From assembly GCF_013113835.1 (NCBI RefSeq), contig NZ_VTYQ01000001.1, positions 496,001 to 560,000 of the forward strand: a DNA stretch of 64,000 nucleotides, read 5' to 3'. Source of the stretch: Vibrio sp. RE88 (GTDB lineage Bacteria > Pseudomonadota > Gammaproteobacteria > Enterobacterales > Vibrionaceae). Below, piece by piece: positions 1 through 8,822 of this stretch; positions within the stretch are counted from its first letter, which is position 1, and every line of letters begins with the position of its first letter. Below the pieces are notes generated by a model. That model ran no database searches, was not told the DNA's origin, and saw only the letters and a program-made list of their open reading frames with translations. The translations under genes were made by a program, and so were the position numbers.

Positions 1-30
1 ACTCGAACCTTGTCATTTGGTACTTTAGTT

Positions 31-49
31 AATAATAATCAATTGCATT
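31..49. promoter_or_regulatory. Fur box upstream of the siderophore reductase gene
   Basis: This 19-base stretch matches 15 of 19 positions of the central part of the extended Fur palindrome (AATGATAATCATTATCATT). It lies 57 bases before the reductase start, and a TATAAAT stretch follows at 91-97. Iron-dependent repression of the reductase is inferred from this and from the siderophore context. Confidence 0.6.
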
Positions 50-106
50 AACCTCATGTTATCACTATCCTAACAAGCTGATTTTGATTCTATAAATATC
101 ACCGCT

Positions 107-838
107 ATGAGCTCAGACGCTTTCTTCGACCACCTCTTCGAGTACGCGCAACAGGTAACGCCTTATCTGGCTGGTGCGATTTCACCGATCCCCGAAGATG
201 CGCCTCAGCAAGACATTATCCATGTCGATCATCCGTGCAGTGAAAATATCCAAGACCTGTATGAGCGCCTTAAGGCGGCTCATCCGGAAGCCGGTTCTGC
301 CTATTGGTTAACCCGAACGTGGGATCTGATTTGTTGGCAACCCGTCTACCTTTCATTCATCTCCATTTATGCGTTGCACGGTTTACCCGATCTCACTCGC
401 ATTGGACAAAAAGTGCAGCCGGAGTTTGTCGCGGGCTTTCAATTCGAGTCGACAGAGCATGTTCATGGCACAGAAGCGGAGTTGGTGGCAAAAGCAGGCG
501 TTCAACTGCAGGCGTTGTTTGCTTTTTTCCGTGAGGAGATGAGCCAGTGGACACGGATTCGTCCGGGCTTTACCAACCACTTGTTCGCTGATGGCGTGCT
601 GGGTTGTCTGGTCAAGCTGAGCAAGTTTGCCCCTCATATTCCCAATGACTATCTGCTTAAGCAGGCTTCACTTTGGTTGGATGCGTGTGGGCTGCCCGCT
701 AAATTGGCCAAAACACTGACCGTGGATGAACAAAGTGGAGAGCTGAAACTGGTGCGCACCAGCTGCTGTCTGGTGTACAAATGCCACGGACGTAAACTCT
801 GCGAGGATTGTCCGCGACATCCGGATAATAAAGCCTAG
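107..838 (+). CDS. FhuF-like ferric-siderophore reductase with 2Fe-2S cluster
   Basis: This 243-residue cytoplasmic protein is predicted to reduce Fe(III) in imported aerobactin so that the iron is released. The C-terminus shows the FhuF cysteine pattern C-C-x10-C-x2-C (C220, C221, C232, C235), which binds a 2Fe-2S cluster in FhuF; C226 is an extra cysteine in between. Length is close to E. coli FhuF (262). It resembles the siderophore-iron reductases found inside siderophore clusters. No clear Shine-Dalgarno precedes the ATG, and a -10-like TATAAAT lies only about ten bases upstream, so the message may be leaderless or the start may differ. It converges on the exporter gene with a 4-base overlap. 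A Fur-box-like site at 31-49 suggests induction under iron limitation. Confidence 0.85.
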   Translation: MSSDAFFDHLFEYAQQVTPYLAGAISPIPEDAPQQDIIHVDHPCSENIQDLYERLKAAHPEAGSAYWLTRTWDLICWQPVYLSFISIYALHGLPDLTRIGQKVQPEFVAGFQFESTEHVHGTEAELVAKAGVQLQALFAFFREEMSQWTRIRPGFTNHLFADGVLGCLVKLSKFAPHIPNDYLLKQASLWLDACGLPAKLAKTLTVDEQSGELKLVRTSCCLVYKCHGRKLCEDCPRHPDNKA

Positions 839-2040
839 CTCTGTGTTTCTAACGCTCCGGCGCTACGTTGTTTAAGCGCGATGGTGAGAATGATCGCGGA
901 AAAGCCGATACAAATGTAGATCGGGTAAATCGGATTAATGGTCGCACTAACAGCCAGTAGTGAAGCAAGTCCATATCCGAGCGTGTGCGACATTGAAATA
1001 TACCCCGAAATCGCACCGGGTGAGCTTTTGTCTGTCTCTGTGGCTTTTGCCGTATAAGCAGGGACCAAGAGTGCAGCGCCGCTGGCCGCAATTGCCATTG
1101 CAACGCCAAATAGCCAGATGTTGGGTATAAGAAACAAAACAAACCCAGTCAGCATTACCAAGCCGCCTAACTGATACATTGCCGTCGGCGTCAGCTTTTT
1201 TTTCTTGATCACCAGTACCTGAGTACTCAGAGTCATGGCAGCACTGATCGTGAGAAGAATGCCGATAGCATTACTGATCTGGTCAGTCGACCATTCTGTG
1301 ACGCTGAAAATCAGTGGAGAGAAACTGTATTGCAGCAAAGCGATGACCGCACACAGTAGTAAACCGGACAACAGAAATGGCATCAGTGGAGCATTAGGTA
1401 TCCAGGAAGGACGAGGTTTTTCTTTACCTGCACATGGTTTGTCCAATGGCGGGGAAGGGAGCCAGTAGGCACCCATTAACGCTAAGGCAGGGAACAGCAC
1501 CATCACCATTAATGGGGCGAAAGGTGAGAACTTCAGTAGCACAATAGAAAGCAAAGGCCCAAGTAGACGCCCCGTGCTGAGACCAATACTCACGGAAGTA
1601 ATGGCCTGAATCCGGTTTTGCTCACCACAAAGGAGAATCGCCCAATGTTGGCTAGCGGGAACCATGCCGGCAACGGTGCAGCCGTAGATGATTCGCGCAA
1701 ACACGAGCCCCGCTAGACACCACCCAATCCATTGTTCTCCTTGATCACTGAGTACCGCAAACACCAGCAATAGCAAAAAGCTGACTGCCATTCCCAGCAG
1801 TGCTTGGATGACGACTCGTTTCGGACCAAATTGATCGCTGTGGCGTCCCCAGTAAGGGGCGGCGGGGAGAAACAGAAAACTCCCAACGGCAATTAAGATT
1901 GACCACGTCGGCAAGGCAAAAGCGGAGTGCTCAACCAGAAAGGGCAATGATACCAAAAGCCCATTTTGACCAATGCCCATCAAGGCGGCGATTAAACCAA
2001 TCACACTGAGTTGGATACGTGTATTTTTTACAACTGACAT
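835..2040 (-). CDS. MFS transporter, probable aerobactin exporter
   Basis: A 401-residue major facilitator protein with about twelve hydrophobic segments. The loop after the second helix carries the family motif G-R-x-S-D-x-x-G-x-K-R (about residues 64-75). Position inside the aerobactin locus and divergence from the uptake genes suggest it exports aerobactin, like the MFS gene shiF next to iuc operons in enterics. That role is inferred from location; drug or metabolite export is the alternative. Its start faces the fhuC-like gene across a 152-base region containing the Fur box at 2113-2131, so both directions are probably iron-regulated. No strong ribosome binding site is seen before the ATG. 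Its 3' end overlaps the reductase gene by 4 bases. Confidence 0.8.
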   Translation of the reverse strand: MSVVKNTRIQLSVIGLIAALMGIGQNGLLVSLPFLVEHSAFALPTWSILIAVGSFLFLPAAPYWGRHSDQFGPKRVVIQALLGMAVSFLLLLVFAVLSDQGEQWIGWCLAGLVFARIIYGCTVAGMVPASQHWAILLCGEQNRIQAITSVSIGLSTGRLLGPLLSIVLLKFSPFAPLMVMVLFPALALMGAYWLPSPPLDKPCAGKEKPRPSWIPNAPLMPFLLSGLLLCAVIALLQYSFSPLIFSVTEWSTDQISNAIGILLTISAAMTLSTQVLVIKKKKLTPTAMYQLGGLVMLTGFVLFLIPNIWLFGVAMAIAASGAALLVPAYTAKATETDKSSPGAISGYISMSHTLGYGLASLLAVSATINPIYPIYICIGFSAIILTIALKQRSAGALETQS

Positions 2041-2112
2041 GAGAAAGCACCGTTTGTCGGTTTCTTATTGATCTTGGTGATGAAAATGCATCGAAATAAC
2101 GTGATATTTAAT

Positions 2113-2131
2113 GATTATGAAAATAATTATC
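2113..2131. promoter_or_regulatory. Fur box between exporter and importer genes
   Basis: Sixteen of 19 bases match the classical Fur consensus GATAATGATAATCATTATC. It sits in the divergent intergenic region, 73 bases from the exporter start and 62 bases before the ABC ATPase start, well placed to repress both units when iron is plentiful. Confidence 0.75.
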
Positions 2132-2192
2132 ATTAACCTTGCGGTGTGATAAAGTTAACCGCTGGTGCCAAATAAAACAACTCTTCATTTTC

Positions 2193-2960
2193 ATGTTTCA
2201 ATTACTGGATGCTTCGTTTGCAATCGAAGATAAAACCATCTTACATCCGACAAATCTGACCTTTAAAAAAGGCGCGGTGACGACCTTGCTTGGTCACAAT
2301 GGTTGCGGCAAATCGACGCTAATTAAATTACTCAGCCGACAGAATCAACCCGCCAGTGGTCAAGTCCTTTTCAGTGACAAGGCGGTGTCTTCCTACACCA
2401 GCCAAGATTTTGCGCTGAACGTTGCTTATTTGCCTCAGCACCCTCCAATGACGGATGGCGTAACGGTGCGTGAATTGGTGTGCTTCGGACGTTATCCGTG
2501 GAAAGGTGCTTTTGGTCGCTACAGTAAAGAAGATTACGCGTTAGTGGACGAAGCGATTGAAAAGGTCGGGTTAACCCAGTTTAGCGATCGTTTTGTTGCC
2601 ACCTTGTCCGGCGGTGAAAGGCAGCGTGCGTGGGTGGCAATGTTACTTGCCCAGCAAAGTCAGTGCATCTTGCTGGATGAACCGACCTCAGCGTTGGATG
2701 TGGCGCATCAATATGAGTTATTGGCGCTGATTCGAGAGCTGAATCAAAGCTTGGGACTGACGGTTATCATGGTGCTGCATGACGTGAACATGGCGGCCAA
2801 GTTCAGTGATGAGCTGGTGGCTTTGCACTCGGGTCAAGTTATCGCCAAGGGCACGCCACAAGAGTTGATGACACCTGACACTCTCATGAAGATCTACGGT
2901 ATGGAGCTGGCTTTGTTCCCGCATCCGGATACCGGCCATCCTATCAGCTACATCCCATAA
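2193..2960 (+). CDS. fhuC: FhuC-type ABC ATPase for ferric aerobactin import
   Basis: This 255-residue ATPase should energise import of the ferric hydroxamate through the FhuB-like permease. Visible motifs are Walker A G-H-N-G-C-G-K-S-T (residues 34-42), the signature L-S-G-G-E and Walker B followed by D-E-P-T-S-A-L-D, with the switch histidine in V-L-H-D. I chose the ATG at 2193 because the frame upstream only adds an atypical tail from a TTG codon; neither start has a strong ribosome binding site. It is the first gene of an ATPase, binding protein, permease operon that I recall being called matCDB in V. mimicus. Fur control is likely through the site at 2113-2131. Confidence 0.88.
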   Translation: MFQLLDASFAIEDKTILHPTNLTFKKGAVTTLLGHNGCGKSTLIKLLSRQNQPASGQVLFSDKAVSSYTSQDFALNVAYLPQHPPMTDGVTVRELVCFGRYPWKGAFGRYSKEDYALVDEAIEKVGLTQFSDRFVATLSGGERQRAWVAMLLAQQSQCILLDEPTSALDVAHQYELLALIRELNQSLGLTVIMVLHDVNMAAKFSDELVALHSGQVIAKGTPQELMTPDTLMKIYGMELALFPHPDTGHPISYIP

Positions 2961-2985
2961 TTTTTGATCGTTGAGGAATCCGTTT

Positions 2986-3882
2986 GTGAAACGAATCATC
3001 ATACTTTTGACCTCTTTTCTAGCTTTTGCCGCGAATGCATTTGAAATCAAACACGAGCTCGGGGTTGCCTCTTTTGAACAGGCACCAAAGAAGGTTGTCG
3101 CGCTCGACTGGGCATTAACTGAAACCATATTAAGCCTTGGTGTTATGCCGCAAGGCATTGCCGATGTGGCAGGGTACAACACATGGGTAGCACAGCCTGA
3201 GTTGGATAAAAATGTCATTGATGTTGGCTCTCGTCGCGAGCCAAATCTTGAACTGATCGCCGACCTTAAGCCTGATGTGATCCTGATTAGTGAACACATT
3301 GCCCCTGCCTACAAGCAGCTAGAGCAGATCGCGCCAGTTCTGGTTTATACCGTCTACAGCGATGCAAAAACACCGCTTGCATCGGCGGAGAACATTACAC
3401 GTTCTCTTGGTAAGCTTTTCAACAAAGAGCAGCAAGCACAAACGGTGATTGAGCAAACCACGGCTCGTCTTAAAACCAATGGTGACAAGATAAAAGCGGC
3501 AAATGCGGATCTGAAACCTTTAATGTTCATTCGCTTTATTAACGATAAAACGCTACGAATTCATAGTGATGGCTCGCTTGCACAGTCGACGATTACAAAG
3601 ATGGGCCTGAAGAACGACTGGCACGAAACAACCAATATGTGGGGCTTCACCACAGCAGGGACTGAAAAGTTAGCTGAGCATCAGAAAACCAACCTAATGA
3701 TCTTTGGCCCTTTAAAAGACAAAGAGCGCAAGCAACTGACTCAATCACCACTTTGGCAAGCGATGGAATTCACTCGTACCGATTCTGTGTATGAGCTACC
3801 GGCTATCTGGACTTTCGGCGGCCTGATTGCTGCACAAAGGTTTAGTGACCACATCACAGAACAACTGACCAGCGATAAATAA
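2986..3882 (+). CDS. fhuD: FhuD-type periplasmic siderophore-binding protein
   Basis: A 298-residue binding protein of the FhuD/BtuF class, predicted to capture ferric aerobactin in the periplasm and hand it to the permease. The N-terminus is a signal peptide (K-R, hydrophobic stretch to about residue 18, A-N-A cleavage). The VALDW and the SRREPNLE-x-I-x-x-LKPDVIL regions are typical of the family, and length matches E. coli FhuD (296). The start is the GTG at 2986, placed 8 bases after GAGGA; a TTG at 2971 in frame would lie in front of that ribosome binding site. The stop overlaps the permease start by one base, so the two are translationally coupled. Confidence 0.87.
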   Translation: MKRIIILLTSFLAFAANAFEIKHELGVASFEQAPKKVVALDWALTETILSLGVMPQGIADVAGYNTWVAQPELDKNVIDVGSRREPNLELIADLKPDVILISEHIAPAYKQLEQIAPVLVYTVYSDAKTPLASAENITRSLGKLFNKEQQAQTVIEQTTARLKTNGDKIKAANADLKPLMFIRFINDKTLRIHSDGSLAQSTITKMGLKNDWHETTNMWGFTTAGTEKLAEHQKTNLMIFGPLKDKERKQLTQSPLWQAMEFTRTDSVYELPAIWTFGGLIAAQRFSDHITEQLTSDK

Positions 3883-5879
3883 TGAACGTGACACAAACGC
3901 AGACTGAACGTCGTACTGCGGTGAATCTAAAAACGCCTTTAGTGGCGTTTTTGTTATTGGCGGCCCTTGTTTGGTTAGTACAGATCACCGCCCCTTACTC
4001 CCAAGGCTGGCCTCTGTTGTGGGATACGGTGTTTCATTATGACGCCGCAAACTATCAACACCTGATAACTCATCTGACTTACCTGCCGCGTTTGGCGATT
4101 GCCGTCATTTGCGGTTTTGCGCTGGCAATTGCAGGTTGTGTGATGCAGTTTGTGTTGCGTAACCCGATTGCTTCACCCACTACGTTAGGGGTTGCGGCAG
4201 GTGCAGAACTGGGCATGGTGCTGGGAATACTCCTTTTACCTGCGAGTATGAGTGTCGCTGGTTTTATTCCTGCATTTCTTGGTGGCTGTCTGGCGACGTT
4301 TCTGGTGTTTGCTCTGAGTGCGAAACGAGGCTTTTCTCCGGTTCATATGGTGTTGGCCGGTATGGTCGTCAGCCTGTTCTTTGGAGCACTCAACACCATG
4401 CTATTGCTGTTACACGAGCAGCAGCTAACCAGTGTATTTGTCTGGGGCGCAGGGACCTTGAATCAGAATGATTGGTCGAGTGTTACGACTTTACTGCCTT
4501 TGGTAGTGATTCCAACCCTGTTGCTGTTTGTCTTGCAACGACCGTTATCAGCGTTACAGTTCGGCGATGGCGTTGCTTCGTCACTGGGTGTGAAAGTCAA
4601 ACAAATCAAAGTAGCGTGCCTGACTCTGGCTATCTTTGTGACCGCGGCGGTTGTCAGTGAAGTCGGTTTGATTGGTTTTGTCGGTATCGTTGCTCCAGCA
4701 CTGGCAAGAATGTTAGGCGCGAGAGCGCTGCACTGGCAGATTCTTATCAGTGGTTTAGTCGGAGCAACCATGTTGCTACTCGCCGACCTGAGTATTCAGC
4801 CTTTCTCTGGAGTGGGTGGCGAGCTACTGCCAACCGGGGCTATGACCGCGTTACTGGGGGCGCCTTTCCTGCTTTGGTTACTGCAACGTAAATCCTTGCA
4901 ATCGGACCTTAAGGCTCGCGATGAGGTGGTTGAGCAGTATCGCCATCGCAGCTTACTCAAAGTGGTCTCAGGTTTGGTGGTTACGCTTGTTATCGCGGTT
5001 GTGGTAGGGATATTTGTCGGTAAGAATCAGACGGGTTGGTCGATTGCCGATTCGATGGCGGTGCTTGAGCTCCGTCTGCCGCGCGTATTTGTTGCCTTGC
5101 TTGCAGGTATTGGTTTGGCGTTTGCGGGAACCATCATTCAGCGCGTATCAAACAACCCAATGGCGAGCCCTGAGATTCTCGGTATCAGCTCGGGCGCAGC
5201 CTTAGCACTCGTTCTCGGAGCAATGCTGGGTTTTGCGGTTGAGCGCCATGAGCAAATGCTGCTTGGTACAAGTGGTGCACTGCTGGTGACTTGGCTGGTG
5301 TGGCTGTTTGGTCGCAAACACAATTTTGCGCCTACTCAGACCTTGCTGACCGGGATTGCCCTCAGTGCGGGTCTGGATGCCTTTTTGCGCATCGCAATGA
5401 CTTCAGGGCAGGACAATGTCCGCGCGCTACTTACCTGGTTGTCCGGTTCTACTTATTTGGTTTCAAGTTACGATATTGGCCTGTTGCTCGTGGGTGTGAC
5501 TGTACTTGGCGGAGCGGCATTACTGGCTCAGCGCTGGGTTGAGTTGATTGGGCTCGGAGAAACCACCGCCAGCAGCATTGGTATTGATTGCCGCAAAGTC
5601 CGTTTACTGCTGCTGATCTTAGTCGCCGCTATTACTACGCTATGTACGATTGTGATTGGTCCATTAAGCTTTATCGGCTTGTTGGCACCGCATATGGCGA
5701 GGTCACTCAACCAGTATCAAGCTAAGAATCAACTGATTACCGCTGCGCTTATTGGTGCAGTGGTGATGGTGATGGCGGACTGGATTGGTCGAACGCTGTG
5801 GTTCCCATGGCAATTCCCTGCAGGCTTGCTGGCCTCGATTTTAGGCGGTGCCTACTTCCTGTATTTGATGAGAAAGTAA
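3882..5879 (+). CDS. fhuB: FhuB-type double-length siderophore permease
   Basis: This 665-residue inner-membrane permease consists of two fused FecCD-type halves (about 1-330 and 355-665), as in E. coli FhuB (660), so one chain forms the whole transport channel. Each half repeats the family segments: R-L-P-R/R-L-A-I near the first helices, N-P-I-A-S-P/N-P-M-A-S-P-E, and G-x-I-x-F-V/G-x-L-x-F-I-G before the last helices. The ATPase partner is the fhuC-like gene and the donor is the fhuD-like protein. The gene ends just before a 10-base-pair hairpin at 5891-5920, closing the import operon. Confidence 0.9.
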   Translation: MNVTQTQTERRTAVNLKTPLVAFLLLAALVWLVQITAPYSQGWPLLWDTVFHYDAANYQHLITHLTYLPRLAIAVICGFALAIAGCVMQFVLRNPIASPTTLGVAAGAELGMVLGILLLPASMSVAGFIPAFLGGCLATFLVFALSAKRGFSPVHMVLAGMVVSLFFGALNTMLLLLHEQQLTSVFVWGAGTLNQNDWSSVTTLLPLVVIPTLLLFVLQRPLSALQFGDGVASSLGVKVKQIKVACLTLAIFVTAAVVSEVGLIGFVGIVAPALARMLGARALHWQILISGLVGATMLLLADLSIQPFSGVGGELLPTGAMTALLGAPFLLWLLQRKSLQSDLKARDEVVEQYRHRSLLKVVSGLVVTLVIAVVVGIFVGKNQTGWSIADSMAVLELRLPRVFVALLAGIGLAFAGTIIQRVSNNPMASPEILGISSGAALALVLGAMLGFAVERHEQMLLGTSGALLVTWLVWLFGRKHNFAPTQTLLTGIALSAGLDAFLRIAMTSGQDNVRALLTWLSGSTYLVSSYDIGLLLVGVTVLGGAALLAQRWVELIGLGETTASSIGIDCRKVRLLLLILVAAITTLCTIVIGPLSFIGLLAPHMARSLNQYQAKNQLITAALIGAVVMVMADWIGRTLWFPWQFPAGLLASILGGAYFLYLMRK

Positions 5880-5890
5880 TACTTTCATAG

Positions 5891-5920
5891 ATTGACCTAA
5901 GAACTGATTTTTAGGTCAAT
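5891..5920 (+). terminator. Hairpin terminator after the importer operon
   Basis: A perfect 10-base-pair stem (5891-5900 with 5911-5920) around a 10-base loop starts 11 bases after the permease stop. The following stretch is T-rich but interrupted (TTAGTTTTAA), so termination may be partial. Confidence 0.6.
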
Positions 5921-6071
5921 TTAGTTTTAAGGAAATTTTCTGGATGCTAACTATTTGATTTTAAATGACCGATAGTCATTCAACCTGTCTATGTGCGTCT
6001 TTTTTGATGTTTTTATATCCCCCAGATGTGATCGTTTTAATTTTATTTAGTTAATATTATTTGTTAACACA

Positions 6072-6090
6072 AATAAGAATTCTTATCGTT
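6072..6090. promoter_or_regulatory. Fur box upstream of iucA
   Basis: Fourteen of 19 bases match the extended Fur palindrome; the core ATAAGAATTCTTAT is a perfect 14-base palindrome. It lies 34 bases before the chosen iucA start in an AT-rich 245-base intergenic region and probably makes the biosynthesis operon iron-repressed. Confidence 0.6.
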
Positions 6091-6124
6091 CTCGATGTCA
6101 GTTATATGGAAATCGAGAAGTCTA

Positions 6125-7909
6125 ATGAATCGTTTAAACGATCAGAATCCCCCTTTCGAAGCGGTTAATGATGTTCCCGCTGCGTGCTTTCTTAATGCCC
6201 TTGCGCGCGAAAGTCATCTTATTCAGTTTGAACACAATCCCTCTGTTAGCTTGTATGAAATTCCCTTGTCCGGTGAGCGAAGTATTTCGATAAAACTCAG
6301 TCATTTTTCTTCGCTTGGAGGCCATGAATACCTCTTCCCAGCCATGTTGAATGACCAAACAGCCGATGTGTCTCAACCAATTAGGTTTTCTCAGTTGCTC
6401 GCGTTAGTGCTTGATGAACCAGCCTTGGTAGGGTTTATCAGCCAAGAGCAAAAAGCGATGTTCACTCAGCGTGTGACTGAAAGCTACCACAATACCTATC
6501 TGGCTGCGCAGCATCATCCGCATGGGGCGAAATTGTTTGAGCAGCGGCTGGACTTTACTCAAGCAGAGCAGAGTCTTTTGGTTGGACACTCATTCCACCC
6601 TGCACCAAAGAGTCGTGAACAGTTTAGCTTTGAAGACGCGAAGCAATTCTCTCCTGAGTTTGGTGGTCATTTTGCTTTGGTTTGGTTGGCGGTTAGCGAA
6701 GATGTGTTGATTGGCGATAGCTCTGCTGATTTGACATTGTCGCAGCGAATGCAAGCGTTAGCCTCGCAAGATGACGATTTGTACCGCGAGCTTGAAGGTC
6801 GATTGAACGATAGTGAGAAACTGCTGCCTGCTCACCCTTGGCAGTGGCAGGTGATGCAAGAGCTACCAAGCATTCAGAATTATTTGCAGCAGGGTAAAAT
6901 TCGGTCACTAGGTCAGTTGGGTGCACAGTGGTATCCAACATCTTCGACACGCTCACTGTATTCCCCGTCGTTGCCATACATGCTGAAGTTTTCTCTCAGC
7001 GTGAAGCTGACTAACTCCATTCGCAATCTATCACTCAAAGAAGTCGTGCGAGGTACGCGATTGAATGATCTGTTCCAGCGCTTATCGCTACAGGAAACAC
7101 TCGGCGATGGGGCGGGCTTCCAACTGATGCAGGAGCCTGCATTCCTTGGCTTAGTGGACCAAAACGGCGAAGTAATTGATGAAAGCCTTGTTGCATTGCG
7201 GGATAACCCATTAGCCACCCAGCCCGATCAAGAAGCCGTTGTACTGGCTACCTTGACCCAACAAAACCCGTATGGTGGTTTAAGTCTTTTGGCGAACCGC
7301 GTTAGCGAATATGCCCGCACACAAAACGTTGACCTGAAACATGCGGCAACGGATTGGTTTGACGCTTACTGCCGACACACGGTGGTGCCCCTATTTAACC
7401 TGCAAGCTAACTTTGGTGTCGTGTTTCTCGCCCATCAGCAGAACATTGTCATGCAGTTGGAGAATGGCTTTCCAATCGGAATGTACTACCGAGACTGTCA
7501 AGGTACAGGCTATACCGATCTTGCTTTTGAACAGTTTGGTGAGCAGCTAAAAGAAGCCAAGCGAGATGTTGAGAATTACTGGGATCAGGACAAGGTAAGG
7601 CGCTATTTCGCCTACTATCTGATCATTAATTCCTCGTACAACGTCATCAGCAATTTGGCCGCCCAATGTGGGGTTGAGGAGATGGAACTCGTGGCTATCT
7701 TGCATCAACACCTCTGTCGTTTATTAGACGCAGGGGTTCGAGATGATCAGTGTTTGCGCTATGTACTGGAAAGCCCGTCTTTATGTTGTAAGGGCAACTT
7801 CTTCTGCTACCTGCAGAACTTCAATGAAAACTCTATTCCCGATCCTGCGGTGATCTATTTCGATTTACCTAACCCGTTAGTTCGCGTTAAGGAGACCAGC
7901 CATGCATGA
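6125..7909 (+). CDS. iucA: Aerobactin synthesis, IucA (NIS synthetase)
   Basis: A 594-residue IucA/IucC-family NRPS-independent siderophore synthetase. By family knowledge IucA joins the first N6-acetyl-N6-hydroxylysine to citrate using ATP. Visible family features are H-P-W-Q-W (around residues 237-241), the following T-S-S-T-R and K-F-S-L-S-V-K-L-T-N stretches, and H-Q-Q-N in the C-terminal half. I chose the ATG at 6125 because AGAAG precedes it; an in-frame ATG at 6095 lies almost on the Fur box without a ribosome binding site. The 3' end overlaps iucB by 8 bases. Together with iucBCD and iutA in the standard order, assignment to aerobactin is strong. Confidence 0.92.
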   Translation: MNRLNDQNPPFEAVNDVPAACFLNALARESHLIQFEHNPSVSLYEIPLSGERSISIKLSHFSSLGGHEYLFPAMLNDQTADVSQPIRFSQLLALVLDEPALVGFISQEQKAMFTQRVTESYHNTYLAAQHHPHGAKLFEQRLDFTQAEQSLLVGHSFHPAPKSREQFSFEDAKQFSPEFGGHFALVWLAVSEDVLIGDSSADLTLSQRMQALASQDDDLYRELEGRLNDSEKLLPAHPWQWQVMQELPSIQNYLQQGKIRSLGQLGAQWYPTSSTRSLYSPSLPYMLKFSLSVKLTNSIRNLSLKEVVRGTRLNDLFQRLSLQETLGDGAGFQLMQEPAFLGLVDQNGEVIDESLVALRDNPLATQPDQEAVVLATLTQQNPYGGLSLLANRVSEYARTQNVDLKHAATDWFDAYCRHTVVPLFNLQANFGVVFLAHQQNIVMQLENGFPIGMYYRDCQGTGYTDLAFEQFGEQLKEAKRDVENYWDQDKVRRYFAYYLIINSSYNVISNLAAQCGVEEMELVAILHQHLCRLLDAGVRDDQCLRYVLESPSLCCKGNFFCYLQNFNENSIPDPAVIYFDLPNPLVRVKETSHA

Positions 7910-8822
7910 GTTTCGCACCATAGCTTATCAGCCAGATAGGCTGCCTAAAGTCTCTATCGCTATACAAAGTAGTGATCTAAGCCAAGCTGACTTATTGCCT
8001 TTGATGGTGGATGAACTGGATGCTTTGTTTGGCCAGCACGCGAAACTTTTGGCGGTTGAGATCGAATGTCAGGACATCAATGTTTGGCACAAGGTTAAGC
8101 AGAAGCTGCCTATCTTTACTGGCCGCACGTTAAAGCGCGCTGCATTCTATCAGAGCCAATTTAACTGGCTAAAGCACAAGCCTTCCGATCGCTATCCATT
8201 GCTTCAGGTCCAGACGGATAGCCGATATCGCCATCACCCCCAAAGACCACCTATGCCGGAAGGCTTGGTCTACCAGCGTTATGACGCTAAGTCTGAGTTA
8301 ACAGTGAGTTTTCGGGTTTTTGCCCTGGAGAAAGACCTCGATAACTTTACGATTTGGATGAACGATCCGCGTGTGGCCGAATTTTGGGAACAAGCATGGA
8401 GCCGAGAGAAACTGGCGGAGTTTGCTCAGCAGCGCCTCGCTGATCCGCATATTGTGCCCTTGATAGGAGAGTTTAACGGTCAACCTTTTGGTTACATTGA
8501 AGCTTACTGGGTCGCTGAAGACCGACTGAGCCCGTATTATCCGGTCGAAAACTTTGACCGCGGTATTCACCTCTTGGTTGGCGAAGAAAGTTTTCGTGGG
8601 CCTAAGTATTTCGATTGCTGGATGAAGGCGATCAGCCACTATCTCTTTATTGATGACGCCAGAACTCAGCGTATTGTTCTTGAACCTCGCCACGATAACC
8701 AGAGGTTATTCAAACGCATTTTGCCGCTTGGCTATGACAAATGTATGGAGTTCAATTTTCCTCACAAACGCTCCGCGCTGTTAATGCTCAATCGTGATCG
8801 ATTCTTTGAGGAGCAATGGTGA
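7902..8822 (+). CDS. iucB: Aerobactin synthesis, IucB N6-hydroxylysine acetyltransferase
   Basis: A 306-residue protein (E. coli IucB is 315) that should acetylate N6-hydroxylysine with acetyl-CoA. The C-terminal half is a GNAT fold of the siderophore type; the segments F-T-I-W-M-N-D-P-R-V, F-W-E-Q-A-W and E-P-R-H-D-N are typical of the AlcB/IucB group. AAGGAG lies 7 bases before the ATG. The gene overlaps iucA by 8 bases and its TGA overlaps the iucC start by one base, so translation of iucA, iucB and iucC is coupled. Confidence 0.92.
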   Translation: MHEFRTIAYQPDRLPKVSIAIQSSDLSQADLLPLMVDELDALFGQHAKLLAVEIECQDINVWHKVKQKLPIFTGRTLKRAAFYQSQFNWLKHKPSDRYPLLQVQTDSRYRHHPQRPPMPEGLVYQRYDAKSELTVSFRVFALEKDLDNFTIWMNDPRVAEFWEQAWSREKLAEFAQQRLADPHIVPLIGEFNGQPFGYIEAYWVAEDRLSPYYPVENFDRGIHLLVGEESFRGPKYFDCWMKAISHYLFIDDARTQRIVLEPRHDNQRLFKRILPLGYDKCMEFNFPHKRSALLMLNRDRFFEEQW